Positions 10,950 through 24,298 of a stretch of 64,000 bases of DNA are shown one piece after another. Every line of letters starts with the position of its first letter. Position 1 is the first letter of the stretch. This DNA comes from Corydoras sp. C115 (lineage: Eukaryota > Chordata > Actinopteri > Siluriformes > Callichthyidae). The notes below the pieces were generated by a model that worked only from the letters and a program-made list of their open reading frames with translations, did not search any database and was not told where the DNA came from. The stretch covers positions 1,082,501 through 1,146,500 of the forward strand of contig JAFMOC010000094.1 in assembly GCA_019802505.1 (NCBI GenBank), read 5' to 3'. Position numbers and translations under genes: made by a program.

Positions 10950-12340
10950 CTTTAACACACATATGCATATATTTTATATTATATACATACATAACACACA
11001 TAACTCATTTACACACAGAGACAAATAAAAACACAATCGTTCACGCATGAGCAACCATATATTTTATAAGTCTTATATCTAAACCCATCTAGACCCATCT
11101 GGAAATATTCCCATGCATTCACCCTGCACAGACTGCAACAGAAAACCACAAAGAGACAAATAAGTTATTAAAATATATTAAAACAAATTAAAGCAATATA
11201 AATTAATACATCCTACATACCATGCAGAGCATCAAACCATACTTTAGGTGGCATGTCATGATTGTGAACATATGTTGCAGAGAGCGTGCACACTCTACAC
11301 AAAAATAATAATAAATAAACAGAACAAACATAAGGATGAGGAACATTCCAGCCTGGTTATCAAGCTGCTGGGCAGTCCAAGCAGGAAAAACGGGAAAGCA
11401 GGAGGAGGCCAACCGCTAAAGTACTCCGCTGCCCGCAGACCCACATGGCTATGCACTGCATGCTGCCCCAGTCTATTAAGCATGACGACTAGCATGGTCA
11501 GGGGTAAAAGAAAAACGGACAAATCAAAAGGCAAGTTGATTTAATGCCAAACCGGAGCCATGTGCGGTCACAGAGAGGGGTTACTAACACACGAAGCACT
11601 GACAAATGACACACAGTGTCCCAGCCCTACATTTACATTTGGTCATTTTGCAGAGGTATTTATCTAAAGTGACCGATAATCACTAATTCATTAATGAAGA
11701 ATGCAGCATTACACTGTGGTGATAGCCGCGGCTACAGAAAGAAAGACTCTTGCCATGGATACTGCCTTACAGGTAATATGTTAATTTACGTAACCCTTTA
11801 TTTAACAGCCAGAAACATTTTCAGTAGAAGACAGATTTGGACTGCAGGCAGCTCAGGCAAGCACACACTTAATGCCTACAAAGTTCTACTGTTGTCGGTC
11901 ATGCAGAATGAGGCCTGGCTTTGTTCTGCTAAAGTAGACATAAAGATAGTGGAGCTTGTGTTTCTCTGAGCCGCAGCATCGTTGGGATTAGCTGCATCAG
12001 ATGCTGCACTTTTCGATGGTGTAAATCTGGATAATCTTTTTTTTTTTTTTAATTTGGCATAGAATCAGATTCTTAAAATATATAATAAGATGAAATTTGA
12101 ATCATCAAAGCAAACAGTGGTGAACCTCAATGCATCCTTGCTTGCAAAGACTACGTCTTTGGTGGATGTTTCTTTAAAATCATTTAATATGCTCATTGTG
12201 AAACCTTCCAAAAGAGTATTAAGTTTTTGTTTTGCAGACATCAATTTCATTATTTGTTTATACTTACAATTAGAATTAACTTTGTCATTGCATAAGGTTG
12301 TTTGGGGATATTTTTTTAATCAAAAGTGATTTTGATGGTT
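10950..12340. other. intron 1, no gene recognised
   Basis: AT-rich sequence. A 3' end piece of the second SINE family lies at about 11628-11680 (ACATTTACATTTGGTCATTT). Nothing else recognised. Confidence 0.5.
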
Positions 12341-12344
12341 GGGG

Positions 12345-12445
12345 TCAGAACACCGGGTTGATACAGCATCCCTGGAGCATGAGGGTTAAGGGCGTTGTTT
12401 AATGACCCAAATTGGTAACTTCAGTAAACTTCAGGTTAAAAAAAA
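12345..12445 (-). repeat. second-family SINE fragment
   Basis: ACAGCATCCCTGGAGCATGA and GGGTTAAGGGCGTTG match the middle of the elements at 3.6 and 33.4 kb. Confidence 0.6.
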
Positions 12446-13380
12446 ATAACTAAATCTTTTTATTTTTAGCCACAAACACACATTCCGATGCAAATATGAT
12501 GGAAGTATTAAATTGCACATTACTCAGACATTCGATCACCTGCATTTATCTGCTTCATGTAAGCGTTCACACACAGAGCAATGCACGTACACAACCAACA
12601 AAATGCACACTCACCGCCATGTTCATATTAATATTAACACCCAACTGTACCCAATGGATCCGAACTAATGCATACACATATATAAAGCAAAAACACACAC
12701 GAGCACGTTCATGCTAATTATCCCATTACAAATACTCACATTTATGCCAGTACAGTGTAATCAAAATACATTACCTCTACAGAACCGTTTTGTGCTGAGC
12801 ATTGAACATTAAATCTGTTCTGCTGAAACAGTTCATATTGAACAAAATAATTACCACAACCTTTATAGTCAAGGAGAAAACTGTTAGAAATGGAAAAAGG
12901 ATAAAGCACGGTGCTCGGGTCAGTCAGGGCTGATGGGAGAGTGTGTGATTTAAAAGCCATGCTTGCGCTGATGGTAAATCACCCTGTTGTTCCTAGACCC
13001 TTAAATCAGGCTGATAATAACCAGCTGAACAGACAGATTCAGAAAGAAGCGTCGGTGTAAAATTTCTCCCGTACACACTCTGATTAACAGCAGTTTCTCT
13101 ACTGAAACGTACGAGCTGTAGCTGAGGGTTAGTCGGGTATAACCACAATGCTGCCTCGGCTATTCCTGGCTCATTTTAAAGACTTCATACATCACGTTTT
13201 ATGTTCGTGCCCATTTCCTGAACATGCAGCATCTTTTATGTTGCAACGACCTCACATCGAAATGACAGCATATACAATCATTCCCTCCATAAAGCCAATA
13301 AATGTACAAGGTGCAGAAAGGCTATGGCTGTAAAAGGAGTTTTTGATTGTATGGAACTTAAGTACAGTTTTGATGTTCTG
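12446..13380. other. intron 1, no repeat or gene recognised
   Basis: Unique AT-rich sequence. Confidence 0.5.
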
Positions 13381-13384
13381 GGGG

Positions 13385-13465
13385 GGGTTGGTTCCCCATG
13401 CCCATCCAGGGGAGAATGTTTGGGTGCTGGACAGATACACACATCACTGGGCACACACTCAGAAA
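13385..13465 (-). repeat. V-SINE fragment
   Basis: Body piece containing CCCCATGCCCATCCAGGGGA and ACTGGGCACACACTC. First V-SINE sequence seen downstream of exon 1. Confidence 0.75.
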
Positions 13466-14800
13466 GAATTTGTAGATATCAAGCGTTTGTAGTTTAAGCA
13501 TCTCTGAGGTCCCAGAAAAGTGCTATATAAATAAAACATTATTAAAATCCATCCATTATTATTTTTATTACTGGGCCATTGCAACATCTTAATACTTTTC
13601 ATATTATTTTATTGTTCATTTGTGTTATGGTGTGTTTAAAGTCATTGTCCAGTTTTGGTCAAGTTTAAACCATCAGATAGATGGCCTTACATTTAACTTG
13701 GTGGAAATAGGAAGTAGTTGATAGTCAATGCATTAAGTCCAAGGTTTCAGGTTCATTTGACTGCAAAACAAGCCACCGTCCTGTTTTACAGTTGGTATTA
13801 GGTTTACAGTAGGTATTAGGTGTTTGCGCTGATATACTGTGCGTTCTGATTTTATTAATGTGAAACTAAACATCATGGCAAAACATCTTTACGTTGGTAT
13901 TATCTGTCCAAAGGAACTTGTTCTAAAAAATTAAATTTGCTGCAACAGGTGAATTTGCCGTGACTTCAGCTTCTGGAAGTTGTCACTTGTCTTGAATGTT
14001 TCGAAATAGCCTTCTCACTTATTTTCCAGGTAAATAGGCAGCTCATTGCTCACAGCTCAAAATCATTGCTGATGTTTTTCCTCCCAGGCATTGTGCTGAA
14101 AACATGCCTCGATGCTTCAGACCAGCAAACTGCCAAAACCTTTACCATTATTGAGGTGGTCAAAATAATGGTGATGAAATAATGAAAGAAATATGATTAG
14201 CAGCACCAGACTGCCATCCTCGTCATTAAGTCCTATAGGAGCAGGAAGATTTCACTTGATCTTTACACTTAATACTGGTTCTGCATTTAAATACAGTTTT
14301 TGTAAACTTAATAAAGACGCAGCATAATGATACAAAACAATTTATTAAAACAATTTGAATGTAGGGAAGTAAATGTGATAAAAAAATTAAGTTATAATAT
14401 TTTAAAACAAATATTATAATGTCAAATGTCATAGTAATATTAAATTTAAAAAAACTAATTATACTTCTAGAATATGCAGAATGATGGTTCATATTAAAAG
14501 ATTGTTCAGGGATTTATAGTGTAATAAGACAAGGAAGCACAGAAAGGAACAGTTAAGTGCGTCACGTTGGCGGGTAAAGTCATGAACACTGGGAGTCCTA
14601 ACTGCAAGCATTTTTCTCAGCTGGAACTCCTATTTCCATCAGACTGTAAAATGAAGCCTAGTTTTCTAATTAATTATTTTATACTTATATTGCAATTTAA
14701 AATACTACAACATATTCTAACATTCTATTTCCAAGAGCTGCATTTGTAATTTATTTTAAAAAAATGCAACAAGATGAGATGGGTAGTGAAGGCATTGGTG
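13466..14800. other. intron 1, no repeat or gene recognised
   Basis: AT-rich unique sequence. Confidence 0.5.
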
Positions 14801-14805
14801 ATTTG

Positions 14806-14920
14806 GCTGCTCTAAATTGCCCCCCTCTCATTTGCCCCATGTAGTGGTGCCCTGACCTGGGTGTAAACGTTTCTCCCCGGGATGGCATTGGGAACCCTCT
14901 GCTACCCTAGTAGAGGAACT
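14806..14920 (+). repeat. V-SINE 3' half fragment
   Basis: Degenerate body from CTCTAAATTGCCCC to CCTAGTAGAGGAAC, with no head or core. Confidence 0.65.
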
Positions 14921-15087
14921 TGGGTACTATTTGGTTTATTAATTCTCCTCCAGCTAAGCTAAACTTCTACAACTCTTTGACTCTTTTCCTTGGCACTACA
15001 GCTTAAAAATGTTATGATAAAAAGTGAGATATATATATAAAAACTTCAATTTCAATGGCCTTAATTACATTGGACAATGAATCCACC

Positions 15088-15428
15088 ATTCATTCATTCA
15101 TTCATCCATCTCCCGCTTTATCCTCTATTGGGGTCACGGTGGGGTTCCCCATGCCCATCCAGGGCAGAACGTCTCGGGCGCTGGGCAGATAGACCCAGGA
15201 CAGGGCGCCAATCCATCGCTGGGCACACACTCACACAGACACACTCTATATGGGGCAATTTTGAGAATTCAATTGACTTGATCCATGTTTTTGGACTGTG
15301 GGAGGAAACCGGAGAACCCGGAGGAAACCCACGGAGACAACATGGAAACTCCACCCAGATAGGGATTCGAACCGGGAACCCCTAGCGCTGAGAGGCGTAC
15401 ATGCTAACCACTAAGCCACCGTGCCGCC
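15088..15428 (-). repeat. full-length V-SINE
   Basis: Complete from (ATTC)n tail to GTGCCGCC head end. Close to consensus, with a small deletion in the core (GGAGACAACATGG). Confidence 0.93.
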
Positions 15429-15429
15429 C

Positions 15430-17045
15430 ATCCAATATTCAGATATGGAATTTTTTAAATGCTTTTGGTTGTACACACAGCACTAGAGAAGAAAGCCTCT
15501 ATAACCAGATGACTGGTGTTATGTATTTATTTTTTTTTTTTTTTTTCAATTTCGAGGATAGAAAAATATATATTTCAAAAAATATACCATAGAAAATATT
15601 ACTTTCAAAACATTCACATTGTGGATGTGGTGGCATAACCATCCAGCATCTATTTTGAACCCCACCCTCAGGGAAAACATACATGTCAAATTCTGATTTG
15701 CTATCGTGCGTCTCAGACATGGTTTTGATAATAAGAATTTCTTTCCCACAACTACTGAGAGGAGACCTAGCCAGACAACAGCATCAGGTTATGAGAATGG
15801 AATAATCCTTTTGTTCAGTATGAAACGCAGAAAGCATTACAAGACATACCATCTCACTCTGTCTCCACTCAGCCCACACTCTAATCTCAGTAGTATTTTG
15901 CTTTTATTTTCATACTTTTTCAAAGGCCAGGGGTTTGTAACATGAAAAACACTCGAAGATCAGGTGATCTAATGCCCAGAACATTGGAATAATACAAATC
16001 ATGACTCATGTTAGATATGTTATAAAACTTAAAGTAAAATGTCTTTTATAGGTCACAACAAGTTATCATTTAATTACTGCCTTGCCTAATTGCTTACACT
16101 TGCTTCTCATACCATGTGGAAGGTAATCCTGCACATATGCTTTCTTTCAAAATATAGAAATAAGAGAAACATGCATTCATGCAATGCCAACAGACTTTTA
16201 TAGTTCCATCATGCAAATAATGAAGGTAAGACTTAATGTAATGATCACACTAATGCTCCCATCATTTAGTCTCTCTTAGTTTTCCAAAGTTTTCTTCATT
16301 AAGAAATGACTTCTGATGTTTGTTGTTTGTTATGATAAGGTTGAATGTTAGATCTAAAATCATGCCAGCAAAGAAAGTGTGGCTGTGAAATCAACGTTTT
16401 GAGAAAACAGATGTTCATTTAAAGGGCATTAGTGGTGCATCGTGAGGACGGAGATGCTCCTGTGCTCTGAATACCCACCAGATGGTTATTACAACCACTA
16501 AACAAAGAGTCATGTCTGAGTGTTAGTGTGCTTGTGTATGTGTTGTGTGTGTGTGTGTGTGTGGGTGTGTGTGTTTAAATTGTATGCGCACTGAAGAAAG
16601 ACTCTTGGCTTAATTTGTTATTGTCTGAGGGACACTGAGGTACTGAGCTTTTGGAATTAAGCAGCTTGCATGAAGAACCTCATATTCAGTAGCACCGAAA
16701 GGTTAAGACTGCTTAACAGCCACAGAATGTTTGAGCTTAGACTGGAATCTGCAGAAAGCCAATTCGAATGTATTTAAACTGATTTTGCCCCTTGAGGGTT
16801 TTCTGAGAACTTGCACTCCACTCCAACCTAAAACAAATATGCAAACTATCACAAAAAAAACAGGTTAATCCATCCTATTTTTCAGATCCTTCATTTTAAC
16901 TGGCTAACAAAATGGGTTAAAAAGCAAACACATACAGTAGGTTAAAAACCAATATCAGATGTTTTATCCTTCTTTTACTGATAATGTTGACTTTTGGAAA
17001 GTTTAAACCATCACAAGTTGATCACATTGATTTTCGTAGTTTTTA
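15430..17045. other. intron 1, mostly unique
   Basis: No gene recognised. Contains a GT-rich run at 16525-16575. Confidence 0.5.
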
Positions 17046-17064
17046 TAAATAAATAAATAAATAA

Positions 17065-17111
<47 letters not shown>
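17046..17111. repeat. (AAAT)n followed by 45-bp poly(A)
   Basis: Five or six AAAT units run into 45 consecutive A. It may be the A-rich end of a retroposed element, but no element is recognisable on its left. Confidence 0.9.
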
Positions 17112-17113
<2 letters not shown>

Positions 17114-17149
17114 GTTACTATGTCATTTCATCTTGAATCCAATTTTTAA

Positions 17150-17262
17150 TTCTGGGAAGAAACTGGAGAACCCCCAGACAGATATGGGGTGAACATGGAA
17201 ACTCCACCGAGATTCAAACCTGGATCTCCATCAATGAGAGAGACCATGACACCACCCATTCC
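17150..17262 (-). repeat. V-SINE core/head fragment
   Basis: Degenerate core GAACATGGAAACTCCACC and a damaged B box. No body or tail. Confidence 0.65.
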
Positions 17263-17342
17263 TGACAAGTGGTTGCATAATGTAACCTTTTGCTTCACAT
17301 GCCTGGTGTGATTTATAGTGAACACATCAGTATGTAGTTGTA

Positions 17343-17416
<74 letters not shown>
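17343..17416. repeat. (GT)n(AT)n microsatellite
   Basis: About 16 bp of GT followed by about 58 bp of AT. Confidence 0.96.
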
Positions 17417-17418
<2 letters not shown>

Positions 17419-17687
17419 GCACATACTATAGCTTAGGGAGGGCAGAGTAGAGCATTGCTGATCAAAAGGAAAAGCACATGAAAGACAACAAAAAGCTTCA
17501 TCAAGAATGTCGCTGTGGCTCCAAAAGATTTACTTTCTCTGGTGACCGTCATTGCAGTAAGAGAAATAATAAAGAATGTGTTTATGAGCGTGCTTGAGGT
17601 ACTGATAACCAATAAATACAAACTGACTTTCCTTCTTTATATATTTTTTTAATATAAATGACTGGGGAGGGGGTGACAATGTTGAGA

Positions 17688-17790
17688 TTACATTTACATT
17701 CAGTCATTTAGCAGACACTTCTCCACACGACTTACAAATGAGAGAACACCACAAGTCAGTGGTTAAGAACAAACCAGTTACACTGTCGAG
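17688..17790. repeat. SINE/LINE tail-like fragment
   Basis: ACATTTACATTCAGTCATTT and AGCAGACACTTCTCC match the L2/SINE tail seen elsewhere, in minus orientation. Confidence 0.5.
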
Positions 17791-18227
17791 TCATCAATCT
17801 GATTGTTATCCAAATTGGCTTCCATGTCTAGATTTACCCCCGTTTTTCAAAGCAAGTGCTTGTGAAAGAGCTGTGTTTTGAGTAAGTGACTCAGCATTAC
17901 AGACAAATTCCCTGTCCATGTTTAAGGAGACATTAACACGGAGGTACTATGCGTTTTTGTATATACTCACTTAAAAAGAAATTAAGACATGAATGGTCAA
18001 ATCGAAGAATGGCACGGTGGAACAGAACAGTGGGGAAGCCGACAACAAAAGAAACACACATTCATACAATGCATTACAAAGACCACAGAGAAACAAAGAG
18101 TCTTAATAAAGGTTGGGACAAGAAACAGGTGAACCAGCGACAAACAAAAGCAGGAAAAAGCCAATGACTTACACAAAAAGAAACAGAAATAACAAAGAAC
18201 AGCTAAACAGCATGTTCGCAATGTTTG

Positions 18228-18580
18228 AGGCACTTGGCAGATACACTCAGGACATGGCGCCAATCCATTGCTGTGAACCCTTAGGAGAATCATCCATCCA
18301 TTATCTTTTGCCTATAGTATTGACAAGGAAGAACATTTTGGGCACTCGGCAGATACACCCAGCACAGGGCACCAGCCTATCGCTGGACACACACACTGTA
18401 TAGGGGCAATATGGAACAGCCATTTCACTTTGAATCCATGTTTTTGAACTGTGGGAGGAAACCGGAGAACCTAGAGGAAACCCACACGGCCACAGTGAGA
18501 ACATGGAACCTCCACCCAGATTAGTATTCGAACCTGGATCCCCAGCGCCGAGAGGCGGAAGTGCAAACCACTAAGTCAAT
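18228..18580 (-). repeat. degenerate V-SINE with duplicated body piece
   Basis: A body fragment at 18228-18278 (ACACTCAGGACATGGCGCCA) is followed by a near-complete old copy at 18294-18580 with core and damaged head. Confidence 0.75.
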
Positions 18581-19807
18581 CGATACTAAATGAGATTTAA
18601 GACACACTATACATCATTTTGATTTATTTATTCATGTACGTATTTATTTATTGGAACATTTACACTGGATTTTTCTGACCTTTCGCATCGTGAATAAATG
18701 CCTGCTGCTTGTCACGCTGTGAAGAGTTAGTATGAAACTAACCCACTCCACACAGAGTTACCAGGATGCTGGTAATTGGTCTTCTGCCCCGTCAGATGCA
18801 GCACAAACATCCCCAGGAGTCCTTCAGACTGTCGCACAGATTTGATAAAATATCTGGAAGCAGCCATGGCACAGCTTCAGCTCTGGTATGATGCTGTGAA
18901 ATACCCCTGTGCTTTCTCAGGGAAAATGGGAAATAACCAGAATCTCTTTATCTTGTTGAGTAAAATGTAAAAAAAATAAAAATGATCATTGCTGGATGAT
19001 ATTTTTGGGCCCCTTACACCCTGTGCAAGCACATTACGATGCTCATCGTCAGCTTACACCCTGCCATTAATCTATTTTCAGGCCTCGAAATGAGGTGTGT
19101 TCAGCTACATTTTCGGTTAATGTGCTCTTGGCGATGGAAAACACAGGGGCACCCTTGCAGTGTGGTGTGTGGTTTAGGCGCATTATATTAATGTTGTCAT
19201 GATCCTACCATCTGAGCGTCCATGTTCTGCATGGGTCTGTTCAATTAATTGGTGTTAATTAACTAACTTTTGGTTCCATTCACATAAGCTGTGTCCGTAA
19301 GTGCATATATATTCTCTGCATTTCCTGACGTCGATGTTAAAACATTAGCTTATTTATGGTTTTGTCGTCTGTGCTATGTCCCCAGTTACTTTCTGATATA
19401 AATACTACCCCTCATCTACATCATCTACCCTGCACTCAGTTCCATCACACTGCGCAGGCAAAACAAATATTAACACGTCACCACAACATATTGATGCACT
19501 GAATTACAATATAAAATATCTTCCTTGTCTCTGAAAACATACAACCAAGAACTGTGGATGTCAAAGTGTCAGTGCAGTAAAGCTATACAAAAGAATACAG
19601 AATTTTGCTCAAAAATAGGCTCTTTGAAAAAGTTAAAACATCTTGTTATAGATAGCATGTTTTAAGACCCTCTTCCAAACTTCGGCCAATCACTCCTGAG
19701 AGCCTTTTAAACCACAGATGCCAAAGATGTAAGAATCAATAAAACGCACTATAGCTGCTGATGGTGAGATCTAGTTTTGTTTAAAATTCAGGGATTCAAG
19801 CGCAAGT
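18581..19807. other. intron 1, no gene or V-SINE recognised
   Basis: Unique AT-rich sequence. Confidence 0.5.
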
Positions 19808-19862
19808 AAGACTTAACCAGGGACTGCAGTGAAATGCTCCACCACTGAGCTATACACCTACA
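19808..19862 (-). pseudogene. tRNA-Cys-like relic in intron 1
   Basis: AATGCTCCACCACTGAGCTA resembles the D arm and A box end of tRNA-Cys, next to a shortened anticodon/T region with a deletion. It is far from the array (24 kb away). Confidence 0.45.
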
Positions 19863-20089
19863 CAGAGTCATTACACAAGTACAGCAGACAACCCTATTAC
19901 ACAAACAAAGCAATCGCCTGAGGTGAATTTAGCTCTCAACGCTGACAGAATGCTAGTCCCTATGCAAGTGATTTACAGAGTGATCATAATTCAAACCGAG
20001 ATTAATATCCAATTGTGCCACCGCATCAGAATGTTATACTAACCACAGGCACATACTATTAAGAAAAAAAAAAAAAGCTAGATGATGAG

Positions 20090-20182
20090 GTTGTGTCTTA
20101 ACTACTGACTACTTAGTTCTCTCGTCTTGATTTTTTTGAAGTCGCTTTGGATGAATGTCTGCTAAATGTAAATGTAACCCAT
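20090..20182 (+). repeat. L2/SINE tail-like fragment
   Basis: AAGTCGCTTTGGATGAATGT then CTGCTAAATGTAAATGTAA matches the shared LINE/SINE 3' tail. Confidence 0.6.
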
Positions 20183-23100
20183 ATTGTACAATGTAAAACT
20201 TGTCTTATTCCATGAATTTAGATCTTTTTTTCAGTTCTACTGCCACAAGCACATACAATCAAACACCTAGCCATGCATTTTGGACTTCATGCTCCCAATT
20301 TTGTGTATGACTGTTCCAGCCCACAAAGCAAGGTCTATAAACGCATAGTTGGATGAGGATGGTGTGGAGGAGCCTGACTGGTAGGACTGAGGTCAGACCT
20401 CAGTCGGAGTAAACATCTTTGGGATGATCTATGAAAATTGCAATATTGCCCCTTTTATTTAACATCTACACAAATGTTCTTCTGGATATATCGGCAAAAA
20501 TTCCCACACATTTTTTAGTAAACCTTCCTAGATGAGAGGAGTCTGTTAAAGGTGCAAATGCTGGGAACAACTTGGAAGCCAAATTTAGCTTGAGATGATC
20601 TGCCTTTATTCTTAAAAGATATGTGGGTGAAGCAGGCGGATAGCCAAGCAGAAATCGTAGTGCTATAGGGGCAAAGGACACATGAAGCTGGGTGTCACTG
20701 GCATAACAAAGATAAGAGAAATCCGAATCTAAGTGACTGAGCCCAAGGAGGACATGTACAGTGAAAAGGGAAGGAGACCGAGCACTGATCCCTGGGGCAC
20801 ATCAGTTTTAGCTTGTTGAGATTTGGAAACATTCCTATTCCATGACACCTTAAAGGACGTTTTGATGAACTAATGTCTTGTGAATAAATACAGGTATTTT
20901 GCTAGTGGCTAGAAGATCCCCAACATGATTTCATAAGACCTGTCTTAGTACACTGCAAAAAGCGTCACAAACAAAAAAAAATCTTTAAAAAGTCGAAAGT
21001 AATCTTTCTGTCCAAAAGTAAACTCTCATCTGTTGTTTGAAATGTCAGGAAGTGAATCAGATTTAACCTACTTAAAGTGTGAAATTGCTGCTAATCGGTT
21101 GACACCGCAGTTTCAGACCTGCAACCTCCTGATTTGCATTCAAATGCTGCCATTAAGCTGTGCTCACGCACATGCAGAGAATCATTAAACAACTTTACAG
21201 CAATTTACTGTGAAGGATAGAGCGCTGAACTCTTCACTGAAGGACTCTCCTGATTCAGGGTCAGCGGCACACTGGTTAAAGATACTTTAGTGAAATGACA
21301 CTATTAATAAAAAGTCCCCGCAGGCTGGTTATTTTTTATGTCAAAATATTTGGGCAGTGTAACTTGAATTTAACATTGCACTTAAATGACCCTCTGACAC
21401 AGTGGCATTTTTTTTTTTTGGAACGAAAGTAGTGCATGAGAAAGAAAATGTCAAAAACAATGTTTAAAAACTCCAAAAACACTCAATTGACAAAAAATGT
21501 TTTAAGCCAGGAATCAGACAAATGTTTTCACTATATGCAGGTGGCTAATATTTATATCAGTGTCTTAGACCGAAACTGTATTTAAACCTGTTTTCTATTA
21601 CAGATATTCACTGTATAGTGTGCCAGCCATGGCATAGTGTAGTTAAAATTCTAAAATATGATTTTAAACTATGACACACCAACACATTGCAATGTTGCAC
21701 ACAAAGCATTTCACATACCATCAGTTAAGTGTGTGTGTGTATATATGTGTGGTAGATAAAAGCTGCCAATGAGAGCTCTTGAGCAAAGGCCTTAACCCTC
21801 ATTGCTGTGTTGTCTTGTGGCTGTGTCACATGGAGCTCTTTCGGTACTGGTGCCAGGTGCCAATGCACCACACTACACACCAACATCTGATGTCATACAA
21901 CCCTTTCATGATGGGCTTTTGCTAATTCCAGCTAACTAACTCTGTGGCTGCACACACAAGTTGGTTGTAGCAATAGTTTCATATGAAACGTATAGATAAA
22001 TAACATACACAGGTTTCAATGGCTTGGGCTTGGTGGCTTGTCTTGGCGTGGTGAGTGGGAGCCAGTACTCCTGCAGCACTTCTGTGGGACCAAAGGACCT
22101 GAACTGTGGATTCTGGCTGCCTTTATAATGACAGTCTGGTTAGAAGCCAATGATTGCATCCAATTAAGTTAATTATGGGTAAATTAAGAATTGTGAATGG
22201 TGAATCTATGTGAATGTGAATGGTGAATCTAAGGTCTTTTAATGTAAACAGTTGGGTTGTGTGGAAAATGTGTAGCATTTTGACTATTTTGAAATCTTGA
22301 TATTGTTGTGTAAATGGGAGATAAAATGGGGCTTTGTTTGTAACAGCTCTTTGGGGTTAATTGTAAGGGGAGGGGCTATATAGTATTTGAGTAGGTGGTA
22401 GCTCAGGCTGGCCATTTTCATTGCAGTCTGCTTTGAAGTCCTGAGTTTTGCTCTTCAAATTGGCAAATTTATTTACTCTAACTCCAAACATTATCTTGGG
22501 AACATCTGCTGAATGATGTAATGTGATGCTTAACAAAACATGTTCTGGGAGGAACGGCAGGTTAGATTTAGTGACTGCAAGATTTAATACAAATACAAAA
22601 TACAAAAACCTGCAATCTAGATTTTCTTTAGTGCTAAAAGTTAAATTTTTACTGGTTTATTATGTATATAAAAATATGCAATATGATCTGTGTGTTTATA
22701 GTTTACTGGTCTGTGTATATGATTATAAAGTAATGGAATCACACATTACCAGCAAATTAATATTGGTGTTTGATGTAGTTCCCAAAAATTCTTTTGGCTG
22801 TTGGATTTCCATCATTTTCTAAAGTAGTAAATGCATTGTTTGCAGTTTGTAATGCTCAATACATGTGATATAATGAATTACAATGTTAAACCAGGAAAAG
22901 CATTGACCCGTCGATACCAGGTTTGAGAAAAACAGCTCCAAAAATTTCCTATACAATTTACAGGTTTCAAATTATCAGTTTCAAAACACATTTTAAGTAA
23001 ATCACCATGCATGTAATAACATTTTAACAAATTTTAACCAACAGCCATTTTGTAGCAGAGTTGATCATATACATAAATACAAAAGACAATGATTAAACCT

Positions 23101-23451
23101 AATATTTTGACAGATTAATATCCGTATGACTGAGCTATATTATTTTGAATGAATTGTTTACATCCGATGCTGCACTGTTTACTGGTGGCTAACATGGGTT
23201 TGAGTATTTGAGCATATTTTTGTTCTAGCAGTCAAAGAATGATGTCTGGAGAGAATGCGCACTGCACCAAGATATGAAAACATATCCACAATAAACTCAC
23301 TTAAAGGTGTTTTTATTTCATGTCTATATAAACCTGTCAACATAACCGTTCATTGCACCAACACTCTGGGAATATATGCAAGTTTTTAAATACTGTTTAC
23401 TCAAAAAAAAAAAAACTGTCTGTTTTATTCATTCAACCAATTGAAAATTGT
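20183..23451. other. intron 1, largely unclassified
   Basis: GGAGACCGAGCACTGATCCC near 20770 looks like an interspersed fish repeat I cannot name. About 21740-21815 has a second-family SINE piece (TCTTGAGCAAAGGCCTTAAC). The rest is AT-rich with no gene recognised. Confidence 0.45.
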
Positions 23452-23455
23452 AATA

Positions 23456-23531
<76 letters not shown>
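23452..23531. repeat. (AT)n microsatellite
   Basis: About 80 bp of AT repeats with one phase slip near the middle, ending in a short GT run. An L2/SINE tail-like piece follows to 23612. Confidence 0.95.
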
Positions 23532-23532
<1 letters not shown>

Positions 23533-23635
23533 GACCGTTTGGGTTGCTGTATTTGCACCTTGACCTGTCAAGTTGTATGTTGCTTTGGATAAATGTCTGC
23601 AAAATGGCATTACAAATGTCTCATCTTATGTTCAA

Positions 23636-23735
23636 CCCAATCCTCTACTGGGGTCATGAAGTGTGTTCCCCATGCCCATCCAGGGAGCAGGCACAGTCCA
23701 GATACACGCAGGACAAAATATATATTCTCACAGTG
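23636..23735 (-). repeat. V-SINE fragment
   Basis: Body piece with TTCCCCATGCCCATCCAGGG and a damaged continuation. Confidence 0.7.
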
Positions 23736-24298
23736 TTCAAAGTTTAAAGGAAAAAAAAAGAAAAAGCATTGTACCAGGAAAACTTTTAAACTATAGACTA
23801 TTAGCCCACACAGAACCCAAACCTTCACCCCACTAAAACACATTTAAGATGAATCGATAAGCTGTGCAGGCCTGGCCTGTCCATCTTTAGTAGTTCCTTT
23901 TTCACATCCGTTTCACAGCAGTTTAATTCCACTTTCTTGTTCTGTGTAAAAAGTCCAGAGACAGAAGTGAGGGTCATTGTGTGACTTTCAATCTCAGGTA
24001 GTCAGTGGAGACAAGGTGGTTAGGGAGCTGGGCTATTAGTCTGACTTTTTTGTAAGTAGGAGTCTCATTATGAGGAAAAGTCACATCAGAGGCCGACACT
24101 GCTGAGTGTGGGTCTGACTCAGGAACAGCTGAGCGATGTGTGAAAGCACACACCTGGGTGCTTTATTCCATGTTTCAAGGACACTGTGTAAAACGATCCT
24201 GACTTTAAAAAAAAAAAATTCTTGATGTCACTGTACAGCTTGTTTTCATTCTAATTTGACTTTTAAACACGTGTTTCAAATTCATCACATACAGTAAC

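Noticed and set aside
20690..20830. Possible conserved gene fragment around GGAGACCGAGCACTGATCCC
   Set aside because: Resembles a dispersed fish repeat rather than coding DNA; no sustained frame.
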